Assembly: GCA_002390525.1 (NCBI GenBank)
Contig: DGPR01000001.1
Location: 1-29,688, forward strand
DNA: 29,688 nucleotides
Direction: 5' to 3'
From: Cellvibrionales bacterium UBA4435
GTDB lineage: Bacteria > Pseudomonadota > Gammaproteobacteria > Pseudomonadales > Porticoccaceae
Shown: positions 17,915 to 26,839 of the stretch, in pieces
How the letters are laid out: every line of letters begins with the position of its first letter
Numbering within the stretch: position 1 is the stretch's first letter
Notes under the pieces: generated by a model
Told to the model about the DNA's origin: nothing
The model's database searches: none
What the model saw: the letters and a program-made list of their open reading frames with translations, nothing else
Position numbers and translations under genes: made by a program

Positions 17915-18559
17915 TTATTTTATAGCCCCAAAGACCCATGGCACTTTTTTCATATGCTTATTTTCGTATGCTTTTATTGTATCAATCTCCTTTAATGTCA
18001 AATCAATCTCATCAAGCCCATCTAGAAGGCAACGTTTACTAAACTGATCAATAGAGAATTTAAAGGCATTTGATGGAGTCAATACAGATTGGTTATCAAG
18101 ATCTATTGTGAGCTCATAGCCTTCTTTTTTATGAACTTCAGAAAAAAAATTATTGATAATTTTCTTATTAAAAACAATAGGTAATATACCATTTTTAATG
18201 CAATTTATATAAAATATATCAGCAAAACTTGGTGCTAATATTGCCCTAAAACCAAAATCATCTAAAGCCCAAGGTGCGTGCTCACGACTAGAGCCACAAC
18301 CGAAGTTTTCTTGCGCTAAGAGTATCGTAGCTCCTTTATAACGGGGCTGATTTAATGGAAAATCAGTAACTAGAGGTCTATCATCGCAAGGTTCTCCTGG
18401 TTTTCCTTCATCACGATACCTCAATTCATCAAAAAGATTTGCCCCAAAACCAGTTCGCTTTATTGATTTTAAAAATTGTTTGGGAATAATCATATCCGTA
18501 TCTATGTTAGATCTATTTATACCTACAACTAGGCCAGTATGATTAATGAATGATTTCAT
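17915..18559 (-). CDS. leuD: 3-isopropylmalate dehydratase small subunit LeuD
   Basis: The swivel-domain subunit that pairs with LeuC to isomerise 2- to 3-isopropylmalate. NIDTDMIIPKQFLK near the N-terminus and the substrate loop ENFGCGSSREHAPWAL are diagnostic. Length 214 (E. coli 201). Its ATG shares one base with the leuC stop (TAATG), so the two subunits should be translationally coupled and made in equal amounts. Confidence 0.98.
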   Translation of the reverse strand: MKSFINHTGLVVGINRSNIDTDMIIPKQFLKSIKRTGFGANLFDELRYRDEGKPGEPCDDRPLVTDFPLNQPRYKGATILLAQENFGCGSSREHAPWALDDFGFRAILAPSFADIFYINCIKNGILPIVFNKKIINNFFSEVHKKEGYELTIDLDNQSVLTPSNAFKFSIDQFSKRCLLDGLDEIDLTLKEIDTIKAYENKHMKKVPWVFGAIK

Positions 18560-19998
18560 TATGGCTGCACTCCATATTTGCGGACATCAATTATATGTCC
18601 TGCAATAGCAGCGGCTGCAGCCATAGACGGACTTAACAAATGTGTACGTCCCCCTGTGCCCTGTCTTCCTTCAAAGTTACGATTAGAAGTAGAAGCGCAA
18701 TGTTGTCCAGAACCTAACTTATCTGCATTCATTGCCAAACACATTGAACAGCCAGGTTCACGCCAATCCATACCTGCATCTTTGAAAATTTTATCTAAAC
18801 CTTCTGATTCGGCTTGTGCTTTTACCATCTGAGAGCCAGGTACCACTAATACCTGTTTTACTGTATTTGCAACTTTATTACCTTTTGCGATTAAAGCTGC
18901 AGCTCGCATATCCTCAATACGAGAATTTGTGCAAGAGCCAATGAAGACGAAATCAACTGGTATCTCTGTTATGGGCATACCACCCTTTAGACCCATGTAA
19001 CTAAGGGCCTGTTTGATTGATTGTCTTTTTTGTGGGTCAGGCTCATCTTCTGGAGTAGGTATGAAACCGTTTACAGGAAGCACCATTTCTGGTGATGTAC
19101 CCCAAGTAACTTGCGGCAAAATATCTTGTCCTGAAAGCTCTACCTCTGAATCAAAGCATGCATTTTCGTCACTTTTTAATGTACTCCAATAATTGGCTGC
19201 AATATCCCAAGTATCTCCTGTTGGAGAAAACTTTCTACCTTTGAAATAATCAATAGTTTTAGTATCTACAGCTACCATACCAATTCTTGCACCAGCTTCT
19301 ATTGCCATATTACAAACCGTCATTCGACCTTCAATCGACATATCTAAAAACACCTGACCAGCAAACTCAATAGCGTAGCCAGTGCCACCTGCTGTACCAA
19401 TTTTTCCAATAATAGCCAAAACAACATCTTTTGGAGTAACGCCCAAACCTAATTTTCCTGTTACTGTTACACGCATATTCTTCATTTTTTTTGTTACTAG
19501 GCACTGTGTTGCGAGAACATGCTCAACTTCTGATGTCCCTATTCCATGGGCTAAACAACCAAATGCACCGTGTGTAGCTGTGTGGGAGTCTCCGCAAACT
19601 ACGGTCATTCCAGGCAAAGAAGCACCTAGCTCTGGGCCCATCACATGCACTATACCTTGCCCCATTTCATTCATACGAAACTCACGTATGCCAAAATAAT
19701 CGCAGTTATAATCGAGAGTTTTTACTTGAATACGAGACACTTCATCTGGGATAGCATCGACACCAGCCTCTCTCTCTTTTGTATCTGTAGATATATTATG
19801 ATCTGGAGTAGCAATGTTCATATCTAAGCGCCATGGCTTTCTATTTGCTATCCTGAGGCCCTCGAAGGCTTGAGGTGAAGTGACTTCGTGTAAAATATGC
19901 CTATCTATATAAATTAGAGAGGAGCCATCAGTTCTTTGTTTTACCAAATGAACTTCCCACAACTTATCATATAATGTTTTTTGGATGTTTTTAATCAT
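18559..19998 (-). CDS. leuC: 3-isopropylmalate dehydratase large subunit LeuC
   Basis: The 4Fe-4S aconitase-type subunit of isopropylmalate isomerase (479 residues; E. coli 466). The three cluster ligands are visible: one in FIGSCTNSR near residue 357 and two in GCSMCLAMN near 415. [14 protein letters not shown] and [16 protein letters not shown] are typical substrate regions. The start [15 protein letters not shown] fits the family, though no clear ribosome site precedes ATG 19998. No leucine-rich leader peptide or LysR-type regulator gene precedes it; an acyl-CoA dehydrogenase gene lies 51 bases upstream on the same strand. Confidence 0.98.
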   Translation of the reverse strand: MIKNIQKTLYDKLWEVHLVKQRTDGSSLIYIDRHILHEVTSPQAFEGLRIANRKPWRLDMNIATPDHNISTDTKEREAGVDAIPDEVSRIQVKTLDYNCDYFGIREFRMNEMGQGIVHVMGPELGASLPGMTVVCGDSHTATHGAFGCLAHGIGTSEVEHVLATQCLVTKKMKNMRVTVTGKLGLGVTPKDVVLAIIGKIGTAGGTGYAIEFAGQVFLDMSIEGRMTVCNMAIEAGARIGMVAVDTKTIDYFKGRKFSPTGDTWDIAANYWSTLKSDENACFDSEVELSGQDILPQVTWGTSPEMVLPVNGFIPTPEDEPDPQKRQSIKQALSYMGLKGGMPITEIPVDFVFIGSCTNSRIEDMRAAALIAKGNKVANTVKQVLVVPGSQMVKAQAESEGLDKIFKDAGMDWREPGCSMCLAMNADKLGSGQHCASTSNRNFEGRQGTGGRTHLLSPSMAAAAAIAGHIIDVRKYGVQP

Positions 19999-20049
19999 TT
20001 GCGTATTCAGCTAATGCTGCTCATAATGTTAATTTTAGGGTGACGAAAT

Positions 20050-21825
20050 TTAAAAATCCTTAGCATGGATAGCCATTATACTTTTTGAGCCATATTTTAT
20101 CGCCCTAAGATAGCCAATATTTCTTGGTAAGATGTGCTCTGCAAAGAAAATGGCTGTTGAAATTTTGTTTTTATAAAATATACTGACATCAGGATTCTGC
20201 TTCATTATCGCATCAGCTGCTACAGCGCTTTTGGCAAGCATCGTACCTGCAACTGTTCCTCCCAATAACATCATCATATTAAAAGAAGCTGCAGGTACGG
20301 TAGACCAATCTTTTTTTTCTGCATTTAACAACAAAGCTGTTGCTTCTTTACACGCCTTTAAAGATATTTCTATATTTACTGCTATATCTTCAAAATTATA
20401 TTTTTTTGCCTCCTGAGCGACTCCGTTAAGCTCAGCGAGTAACTCTGTTATAGACCTACCTTGGTCCTTCATCAACTTTCTACCTACTAAATCAAGTGCC
20501 TGTATACCACTAGTCCCTTCATAAATTGGCAATATTCTCGCGTCTCTTAGGTGTTGAGCTGCGCCCGTTTCTTCTATAAATCCCATACCTCCATGAATTT
20601 GAACTCCCAAAGATGTAACTTCAATACTATTTTCCGTACACCATCCCTTTATAATAGGTGTAAGTAAATCGATACGTCTCTGATGATAAGATACTTTCTG
20701 TTCTTCATCTAATTTCTCTTTGTGATCTATATGCATATATGCAGAGTAAGTTAAGGCTCGCCCTCCTTCTATTAACCCCCTCATAGTCATAAGCATTCTT
20801 CGTACATCGGGATGCTCGATTATAGGAACATTTTTGTTACCTGGTACATTCCCTTGTATTCTGTCTTTTGAAAAAGCAACAGCCTGTTGATAAGCCCTTT
20901 CGCTAACTGAAACTCCTTGAAGGCCCACAGCTAGTCTAGCTTCATTCATCATTGCAAACATACAAGCCAGTCCCTGATTTTCAGGTCCAACAAGATATCC
21001 GATTGCCCCATCATTTTCTCCAAAAGACATTGTGCATGTTGGGCTTGCATGTATGCCTAATTTACTCTCTATGCCAATACAAGATATATCATTTTTTTTC
21101 AAAATATTTCCATCTTGATCTATTAGAAATTTAGGTACGATAAATAAAGAAATACCTTTTACACCCTCTGGAGCGTTAGGAATTCTCGCTAAAACAAGAT
21201 GTACAATATTCTCTGCAAGTTCGTGCTCACCCCAAGTGATATAAATTTTTTGGCCACTAAGAAGATAATGACCATCTACTGGTGTAGCTGAGGTTTTAAC
21301 AGCAGAAAGATCAGATCCTGCCTGAGGTTCAGTTAAGTTCATCGTTCCAGACCATGTACCTGAAATTAATTTACTTAGATAAATTTCCTTCTGCTTTTCG
21401 CTACCATATAAGGTTAAAGCAGTGACGACTCCTTTTGATAGCATTGGACATAAACTAAATGCCATATTAGCAGAATGAGACATTTCATCAGTAGCTGCAG
21501 CTAGCAGTGCAGGCATACCTTGTCCACCAAAATCTCTACAGCATGCAAGTCCCGGCCACCCACCTTCGATAAGTTGTTTATAAACATCGTCTAATATTGG
21601 AGCTGTTATAACCTTATTGCCTTCTAACCTTGAACTCTGATAATCAGCAATTTTATTAGTTGGGGACAATACCTGCTCATAAAATTTAGCAGCCTGCTCG
21701 AGAATGGCTTCGACAAGATCAGGAGAAGCGTCTTCATATCCAGATAATTTAGATATTTCTTGAAAATTAAGCACGTGATCAAACAAAAATTTAATGTCTT
21801 CTACTGGTGCTTTATAAATTGTCAT
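20050..21825 (-). CDS. Acyl-CoA dehydrogenase, long DmdC/FadE-like type
   Basis: A 591-residue FAD enzyme that oxidises an acyl-CoA to the enoyl-CoA. The N-terminal and middle domains hold GGQGMPALL, MNLTEPQAGSDL, the FAD-contacting KIYITWGEHEL, and the IGIESKLGIHASPTC stretch. YEGTSGIQALDL carries the putative catalytic glutamate. About 130 further residues form the extra C-terminal helical domain of this subgroup. The same architecture occurs in DmdC, the methylmercaptopropionyl-CoA dehydrogenase of DMSP demethylation, and in many uncharacterised fatty-acid enzymes; sequence alone does not separate them. It lies 51 bases ahead of leuC and may share its transcript, which is an unusual pairing. 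A DmdC role would be plausible in a marine bacterium but is not shown. Confidence 0.88.
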   Translation of the reverse strand: MTIYKAPVEDIKFLFDHVLNFQEISKLSGYEDASPDLVEAILEQAAKFYEQVLSPTNKIADYQSSRLEGNKVITAPILDDVYKQLIEGGWPGLACCRDFGGQGMPALLAAATDEMSHSANMAFSLCPMLSKGVVTALTLYGSEKQKEIYLSKLISGTWSGTMNLTEPQAGSDLSAVKTSATPVDGHYLLSGQKIYITWGEHELAENIVHLVLARIPNAPEGVKGISLFIVPKFLIDQDGNILKKNDISCIGIESKLGIHASPTCTMSFGENDGAIGYLVGPENQGLACMFAMMNEARLAVGLQGVSVSERAYQQAVAFSKDRIQGNVPGNKNVPIIEHPDVRRMLMTMRGLIEGGRALTYSAYMHIDHKEKLDEEQKVSYHQRRIDLLTPIIKGWCTENSIEVTSLGVQIHGGMGFIEETGAAQHLRDARILPIYEGTSGIQALDLVGRKLMKDQGRSITELLAELNGVAQEAKKYNFEDIAVNIEISLKACKEATALLLNAEKKDWSTVPAASFNMMMLLGGTVAGTMLAKSAVAADAIMKQNPDVSIFYKNKISTAIFFAEHILPRNIGYLRAIKYGSKSIMAIHAKDF

Positions 21826-21985
21826 AAACAGATGTCCTAAAAAAATAATCTACTTTATTTATATCGAATATATTAGGCAGTATTATTGCAAAATAATACC
21901 AAAAGAAGTTATATTTTGTTCATGTCTATTATATATAAAATTTATGTGTTTAGTGTAATATGCTTCTCCTTATTTTTGTTGATAC

Positions 21986-22013
21986 TTGCACAACAGCTTG
22001 ATTTTTGTATGCT
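21986..22013 (+). promoter_or_regulatory. Candidate promoter for the GldA-like ABC cassette
   Basis: A -35-like TTGCAC (21986-21991) and -10-like TATGCT (22008-22013) are 16 bases apart on the plus strand, about 50 bases before the chosen start of the ATPase gene. Each hexamer is only a partial match to the consensus. The surrounding 239-base divergent gap is AT-rich and must contain promoters for both directions. Confidence 0.3.
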
Positions 22014-22064
22014 AAAGGATCGCTGATCGATTTTAAGAAAAAAAATTTAATTACGGAGAATTTG

Positions 22065-23018
22065 ATGCTAATAGTAAAGCAGCTAACTAGGTTATATGGG
22101 GATATTACGGCCGTAAACAATGTTAGTTTTAAGATAAATAAGGGAGAAATAGTGGGTTTGCTTGGCCATAACGGCGCAGGTAAAACCACTATTATGAAAA
22201 TGCTCAGCGGCTTTATTGAATCAAATCATGGCAGTATTGAAATCAATGGGGTGGATATAAAAGATAATCCAAAAAAAGCTCAAAAAGATATAGGATATCT
22301 ATCTGAGAATTTACCTGTTTATCCCGAGATGTTTGTAGCAGACTATTTAGATTATGTGTGTGAAATTAGAGGTATTAAAGAAGATGACAAGGCTTCTGAG
22401 ATAAGAAGAGTAATTATGGCTACTGATATTGAATCAAAAATCCTCTCGCCAATATCAACATTATCGAGGGGTTACAAACAGCGAGTTGGAATTGCACAAG
22501 CTATATTGGGTGAACCTAAATTACTTATCTTAGATGAACCTACTAATGGACTTGATCCAAAACAAACAAACTTAGTGAGAGAGCTAATTCGAGATCTTTC
22601 AAAGAATGCAACAGTAATCCTGTCCACTCATATCATGCAAGAGGTCGATGCACTTTGTAGCAGAGCCTTAATAGTTAGAGATGGTCAGCTAGTTGTTGAT
22701 GCTGGGCTTAATGAATTAAAGAAAAGTAATACTTTAATTCTCTCTACTTCGTTAAATAAAGACTCGCTTTCTTCATCACTCAAACAATTAAATGGTATAT
22801 CGTTAATTAAAAAAATTTCGAGCGGAGAAAATAATATTTCCTACCATATAGAGCTTAAAGATAATGTCCAAGTTGATAACACTATTGGGGAAATATCTAG
22901 ATTAATTATTACATCGGGTGGCGCTGTTTATTCTATATACAAAAAAATAGTAGATTTAGAAACTCTATTTAGAGAAGCTAGCGAAATTCCACAAAAAACT
23001 TATAAGATGGAGGCTTAA
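22065..23018 (+). CDS. ABC transporter ATP-binding protein, GldA/NatA-like
   Basis: The motor ATPase (317 residues) of an ABC-2 type exporter. Walker A GHNGAGKT is at 34-41, signature LSRGYKQR near 133, Walker B LLILDEP near 153, then STHIMQEVDALC as the switch region. YGDITAVNNVSF and the C-terminal 100-residue extension are typical of the GldA and gliding-associated/Na-efflux-like ATPases. The frame is open upstream to an ATG at 22005, but ATG 22065 is preferred: GGAG lies 6 bases before it, and the homologous proteins begin right before the ADP-aromatic strand (MLIVKQLTRLYG). It is followed after one base by the fused membrane subunit gene, so the two are translationally coupled. Confidence 0.9.
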   Translation: MLIVKQLTRLYGDITAVNNVSFKINKGEIVGLLGHNGAGKTTIMKMLSGFIESNHGSIEINGVDIKDNPKKAQKDIGYLSENLPVYPEMFVADYLDYVCEIRGIKEDDKASEIRRVIMATDIESKILSPISTLSRGYKQRVGIAQAILGEPKLLILDEPTNGLDPKQTNLVRELIRDLSKNATVILSTHIMQEVDALCSRALIVRDGQLVVDAGLNELKKSNTLILSTSLNKDSLSSSLKQLNGISLIKKISSGENNISYHIELKDNVQVDNTIGEISRLIITSGGAVYSIYKKIVDLETLFREASEIPQKTYKMEA

Positions 23019-23019
23019 A

Positions 23020-25881
23020 ATGCAATGTATATCGAAAAATATGCAATTAATATGGCGTATTGCATCAAAAGAGATTACATTATTTTTTGCCTCACCAACT
23101 GCATACCTGTTTCTTGCAGCTTTTGGTTCTACCTCACTGTTTATATTTTTTTGGGGTGAATCATTTTTTTCAAGAAATATAGCTGATATTCGACCACTGT
23201 TTGAATGGATGCCAATTTTACTTTTATTTCTCACAAGCACTTTGACGATGAGGCTTTGGAGTGAAGAGAGAAGAACAGGAACCCTCGAACACATACTAAC
23301 TCAACCTCTTCCACTCTGGTACTTCGTTGCTGGTAAATTTGTTGGTTGTCTGAGTTTATTGGCGATTGCACTCATTATTACACTCCCTTTACCACTCACA
23401 ATAGCCCAACTGGGTCAACTAGACTGGGGGCCAATAGGTGCAGGTTATTTGGCTGCCTTTTTCCTCGGTGCAGCCTATTTATCAATAGGTCTGTTCGTCT
23501 CAGCAAAAAGCGATAATCAAATAGTAAGTCTTATATGCGCTGTCACTCTGTCTGGATTATTTTATTTAATCGGAACGCCAACAATTACTGATTTCTTTGG
23601 TAATCAAACCGGAGAGTGGTTTAGATTGCTTGGGACAGGCTCTCGTTTCGATTCGATTACTCGAGGCGTCATAGATATTAGAGATTTATATTATTACCTG
23701 AGTATAATTTTTATTTTCTTATCTCTTAATGTATTTACTTTAGAAAAAGAACGTTGGTCAAATAATATTCTGACCCAACACCATAAAGCATGGCGAAATA
23801 TAATTATTTTAGCTTTAGTAAATATTATTGGAGCTAATTTTTGGCTAAATCAAATATCCTATATGAGGATCGATACAACTGAAGGAAAACAATACTCTAT
23901 TTCTAGCCCAACAATTAAATATTTAGATCAAATTGAAGAGCCACTTCTAATCCGCGGTTATTTTAGTGGAAAAACCCATCCTATGCTTTCTCCTCTTGTG
24001 CCTCAAATAAAAGATCTTATCCATGAATACAAAGTGGCCGGTAACGGTAAAATTCGCATAGAATTCATCGATCCTGTTACTGATCTACAAATAGAAGAGG
24101 AAGCAAATCAAAAATATGGTGTCAGGCCAATCCCTTTACAGGTAGCTGATCGATATCAATCAGCGATTGTCAATTCATATTTCCATATTCTTGTTGGTTA
24201 TGGAGAAGAGTTCGAGGTCCTGAACTTTCAGGATCTAATTGAAACTAGAGCTCAGGGCGATAAGAATTTTGAGATAGTACTTCGCAACCCCGAATATGAT
24301 TTAACTAGAAGTATAAAAAAAGTCCTTAATAGTTACCGAAGTGGCGGAAATATATTTGATTCAATAGAAGGAAAATTGACTTTAAATGCGTATATTTCAG
24401 ATAACTCACTCCTACCAGATGATCTTGTTTCGCACAGAGATAATGTTATAGAGATATCAAGTGAATTAACTGCTGAATCTAAGGGCATGTTTGATCTTAA
24501 TATTATAGATCCATATGAAAACAATAGTACAGGTGCAAAAAACCTATCAAAGCTCTATGGCCTCCAGCCTCTTTCACTGAATAAGGGGTATGCTGGTGAC
24601 TTCTATTATTTCCATCTCATACTTGAAAAAGATGGTATGGCAATTCAGATCCCACTAGAAGATAAAACAAAGTTAAGTCTAGAAAGAAATTTTAGAGCTG
24701 CAGTAAAGCGATTTGGGAAAGGCTTTATAAAAACAGTTGGAATAATAGGGCCTAAAGACGATCCAAAATTAGCTCAAATTGGTTTAACAGTCCCACAATT
24801 TAATCAACTCTCAAGTTTCCTAGGTACAGATTTGAATATTAGAAATGAAGATATTACAGATGGCTCTGTTTCAGGTGAGATAGATACACTTTTAATTACA
24901 GCACCAAATGGAATGGGGCCAAAAGAAGTTTTTGCTATAGATCAATTTCTAATGAAAGGCGGTTCTATAATAGCTATGTCCTCTCCATATACAATGACTC
25001 TAGGTCAAGGTCTAGGTTTAGCAAAACTTGAAGGCGAATTTAAAGATTGGCTCAAACATCACGGCCTAACGATGGACGAAAAGCTTGTCTTAGATCAGCA
25101 GAATAAAGCATTTCCTTTGCCTATCATGAGAAGAGTTGGCGGAAATCAGGTACAAGAAGTACGGATGATTGAATACCCATATTTTGCAGATATTCGTAAT
25201 GATGGATTCAATCAAGATAATCCAATCACTGCCAATTTAGAGCAAGTTACTATGGCGTGGAGTTCGCCTATTCGTGTAGATGAAACTGTTAACGCAAACC
25301 GTCAAGTCATTGAGCTAATAAAAAGCTCGGATAAATCATGGCTTTCCGAGGATACTGAAATCATGCCTACAATTGATAATGATGGCGTTGCTCCATTTGC
25401 AATAACTGGAAATTTTTCTTCTCATTTACTTGGTGTAGCTACAAAAGGTAAATTTACTTCTTTTTTTACTGGAAAACAGTCACCCATTATTTCTAAGGAT
25501 AATGATGAAAAAAGTGTAAATATATCTCGAAATGTAATAGAAATATCACCGAATACATCACAAATAATACTCTTTAGTTCTAACGATTTCTTGCGCGATC
25601 AAACTCTCACTATCGCTAACTCTGCGATTGGTAGTGAATATAGAGGCAGTATGGATCTTATAGCTAACACTATTGATTGGGCTCTTGAGGATGGGGGCCT
25701 CCTCAGTATCCGGTCTAGAGGAAAATTTAATAGAACATTACCTTCTATAGATCATAATACACAATTATTTTGGGAATACCTTAACTATGGACTGATTGTA
25801 ATTGCACTAATTTTCATAGCTATAATAAGAGGCTATCGCAAAAAAATTAGAAAGATGCGATATATATCGGAACTAACTTAA
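23020..25881 (+). CDS. Fused GldF-like ABC-2 permease and GldG-like periplasmic auxiliary protein
   Basis: A 953-residue membrane protein. Residues 1 to about 245 are an ABC-2 type permease with about six hydrophobic helices and the motif EERRTGTLEHILTQPLPLW, a hallmark of GldF-like permeases. From about 248 a second module begins: a transmembrane helix near 260-276, a large soluble, presumably periplasmic part (about 280-920) of the GldG/ABC_transp_aux (IFT52-like) type, and a C-terminal helix near 922-941 with a basic cytoplasmic tail. In Bacteroidetes GldF and GldG are separate proteins that with GldA form an ABC transporter needed for gliding; outside that phylum the role is unknown. GGAGG lies 7 bases before the ATG. 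The gene is flanked by the matching ATPase and a DUF4340-like gene. Confidence 0.87.
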   Translation: MQCISKNMQLIWRIASKEITLFFASPTAYLFLAAFGSTSLFIFFWGESFFSRNIADIRPLFEWMPILLLFLTSTLTMRLWSEERRTGTLEHILTQPLPLWYFVAGKFVGCLSLLAIALIITLPLPLTIAQLGQLDWGPIGAGYLAAFFLGAAYLSIGLFVSAKSDNQIVSLICAVTLSGLFYLIGTPTITDFFGNQTGEWFRLLGTGSRFDSITRGVIDIRDLYYYLSIIFIFLSLNVFTLEKERWSNNILTQHHKAWRNIIILALVNIIGANFWLNQISYMRIDTTEGKQYSISSPTIKYLDQIEEPLLIRGYFSGKTHPMLSPLVPQIKDLIHEYKVAGNGKIRIEFIDPVTDLQIEEEANQKYGVRPIPLQVADRYQSAIVNSYFHILVGYGEEFEVLNFQDLIETRAQGDKNFEIVLRNPEYDLTRSIKKVLNSYRSGGNIFDSIEGKLTLNAYISDNSLLPDDLVSHRDNVIEISSELTAESKGMFDLNIIDPYENNSTGAKNLSKLYGLQPLSLNKGYAGDFYYFHLILEKDGMAIQIPLEDKTKLSLERNFRAAVKRFGKGFIKTVGIIGPKDDPKLAQIGLTVPQFNQLSSFLGTDLNIRNEDITDGSVSGEIDTLLITAPNGMGPKEVFAIDQFLMKGGSIIAMSSPYTMTLGQGLGLAKLEGEFKDWLKHHGLTMDEKLVLDQQNKAFPLPIMRRVGGNQVQEVRMIEYPYFADIRNDGFNQDNPITANLEQVTMAWSSPIRVDETVNANRQVIELIKSSDKSWLSEDTEIMPTIDNDGVAPFAITGNFSSHLLGVATKGKFTSFFTGKQSPIISKDNDEKSVNISRNVIEISPNTSQIILFSSNDFLRDQTLTIANSAIGSEYRGSMDLIANTIDWALEDGGLLSIRSRGKFNRTLPSIDHNTQLFWEYLNYGLIVIALIFIAIIRGYRKKIRKMRYISELT

Positions 25882-25895
25882 TAAAGGAAAACAAA

Positions 25896-26819
25896 ATGAG
25901 ACAGCTGAGGTTCTGGCTAATAAGTTTATTTTTCATACAGCTACTCATAGCAGGTGGTTTATTTTGGGGAAATTATATTTCAACTTTGAAAAATAAACCT
26001 GCCCAACTGTTAAATATAAATTGGGCTAATATAGATAAATTTACTGTCGAGGACACAGTAGGTGGAATAACTATAATAAAATCAGATGATTCATGGCTGC
26101 TGTCAAACCAGCAGCTGCCTATAAGTGATGCTGATATAAATAAATTTTTATACAATCTAATGACACTTAAAACTGGCTGGCCTATAGCTACACTTCGATC
26201 AAGTCATGAGAGATTTAAGGTATCAGAAAACAAATTTATTAGACGCGTAGAACTGTTTTCTGAAAATAAGTCTTTAGGTAAACTTTTATTCGGTACTTCT
26301 ATAGGCCTCAGACAATCAAATGTCCGTGCTGTCAATGACGATAATATATACAACGCTAAACTAGATACACTTGATATAAGCGCTAACATAGAGGATTGGT
26401 TTGATAAATCTCTAATTTCCGCCAACGATATCAATCAAATAAAAGGTCGAGATTACAGCTTGAAAAGAATTGGTGCCACCTGGCAACTTGACCAATCTGG
26501 GCCCACAATACTTTTGGGGAAACAAACACTTGGAAGACTAGACCAAAGTAAAGTATCAAACCTAGAGCTTGCGCTTACTAACTTAAAAATTCTTAAGATC
26601 TCATCATTTAAGCCTAATTTACAAGACAATATATCTGAAAATTTCAAGCTGTATGTTGTCGATGATATAGGAGAATGGACTTACACTTTTGTTAAACACG
26701 ATAGAAAATATTATGTAAATCGTAATGACAGAGAAAGGTATTTCACATTAAAAGAAGATGTCTATGAGAGCATAGCAGCGGCAGCAACACAATCTAAACT
26801 ACTGGTTGATTCTCCTTAA
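25896..26819 (+). CDS. DUF4340-like membrane-anchored protein, Gld cassette partner
   Basis: A 307-residue protein with one N-terminal transmembrane anchor (about 6-25, FWLISLFFIQLLIAGGLFW) and a soluble part that should lie in the periplasm. The soluble part has repeated short beta-strand patterns around a Trp (DDSWLLSN, GATWQLDQ, GEWTYTFV) and phrases such as GKLLFGTSIGLRQSNVRA, as in the DUF4340 family, which usually lies next to GldG-like genes. Its function is unknown; association with the ABC complex is inferred from context. AAGGA lies 7 bases before ATG 25896, and the gap from the fused permease gene is 14 bases, so the three genes form one operon. It ends 20 bases from the convergent tatD. 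Confidence 0.8.
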   Translation: MRQLRFWLISLFFIQLLIAGGLFWGNYISTLKNKPAQLLNINWANIDKFTVEDTVGGITIIKSDDSWLLSNQQLPISDADINKFLYNLMTLKTGWPIATLRSSHERFKVSENKFIRRVELFSENKSLGKLLFGTSIGLRQSNVRAVNDDNIYNAKLDTLDISANIEDWFDKSLISANDINQIKGRDYSLKRIGATWQLDQSGPTILLGKQTLGRLDQSKVSNLELALTNLKILKISSFKPNLQDNISENFKLYVVDDIGEWTYTFVKHDRKYYVNRNDRERYFTLKEDVYESIAAAATQSKLLVDSP

Positions 26820-26839
26820 GATGCTTAGAGGATAAAAAA

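Noticed and set aside
19999..20049. Leucine leader peptide or attenuator before leuC
   Set aside because: Only 51 bases separate the stop of the acyl-CoA dehydrogenase gene from leuC, with no run of Leu codons and no competing hairpins.
22005..22064. 20-residue N-terminal extension of the GldA-like ATPase
   Set aside because: The ATG at 22065 has GGAG at 6 bases and matches the family N-terminus; the longer start overlaps the candidate -10 box.
26814..26831. Imperfect hairpin between the DUF4340-like gene and tatD
   Set aside because: A 7-bp stem with a bulge and a 3-base loop has no T-run on either strand; it is too weak to call as a terminator.
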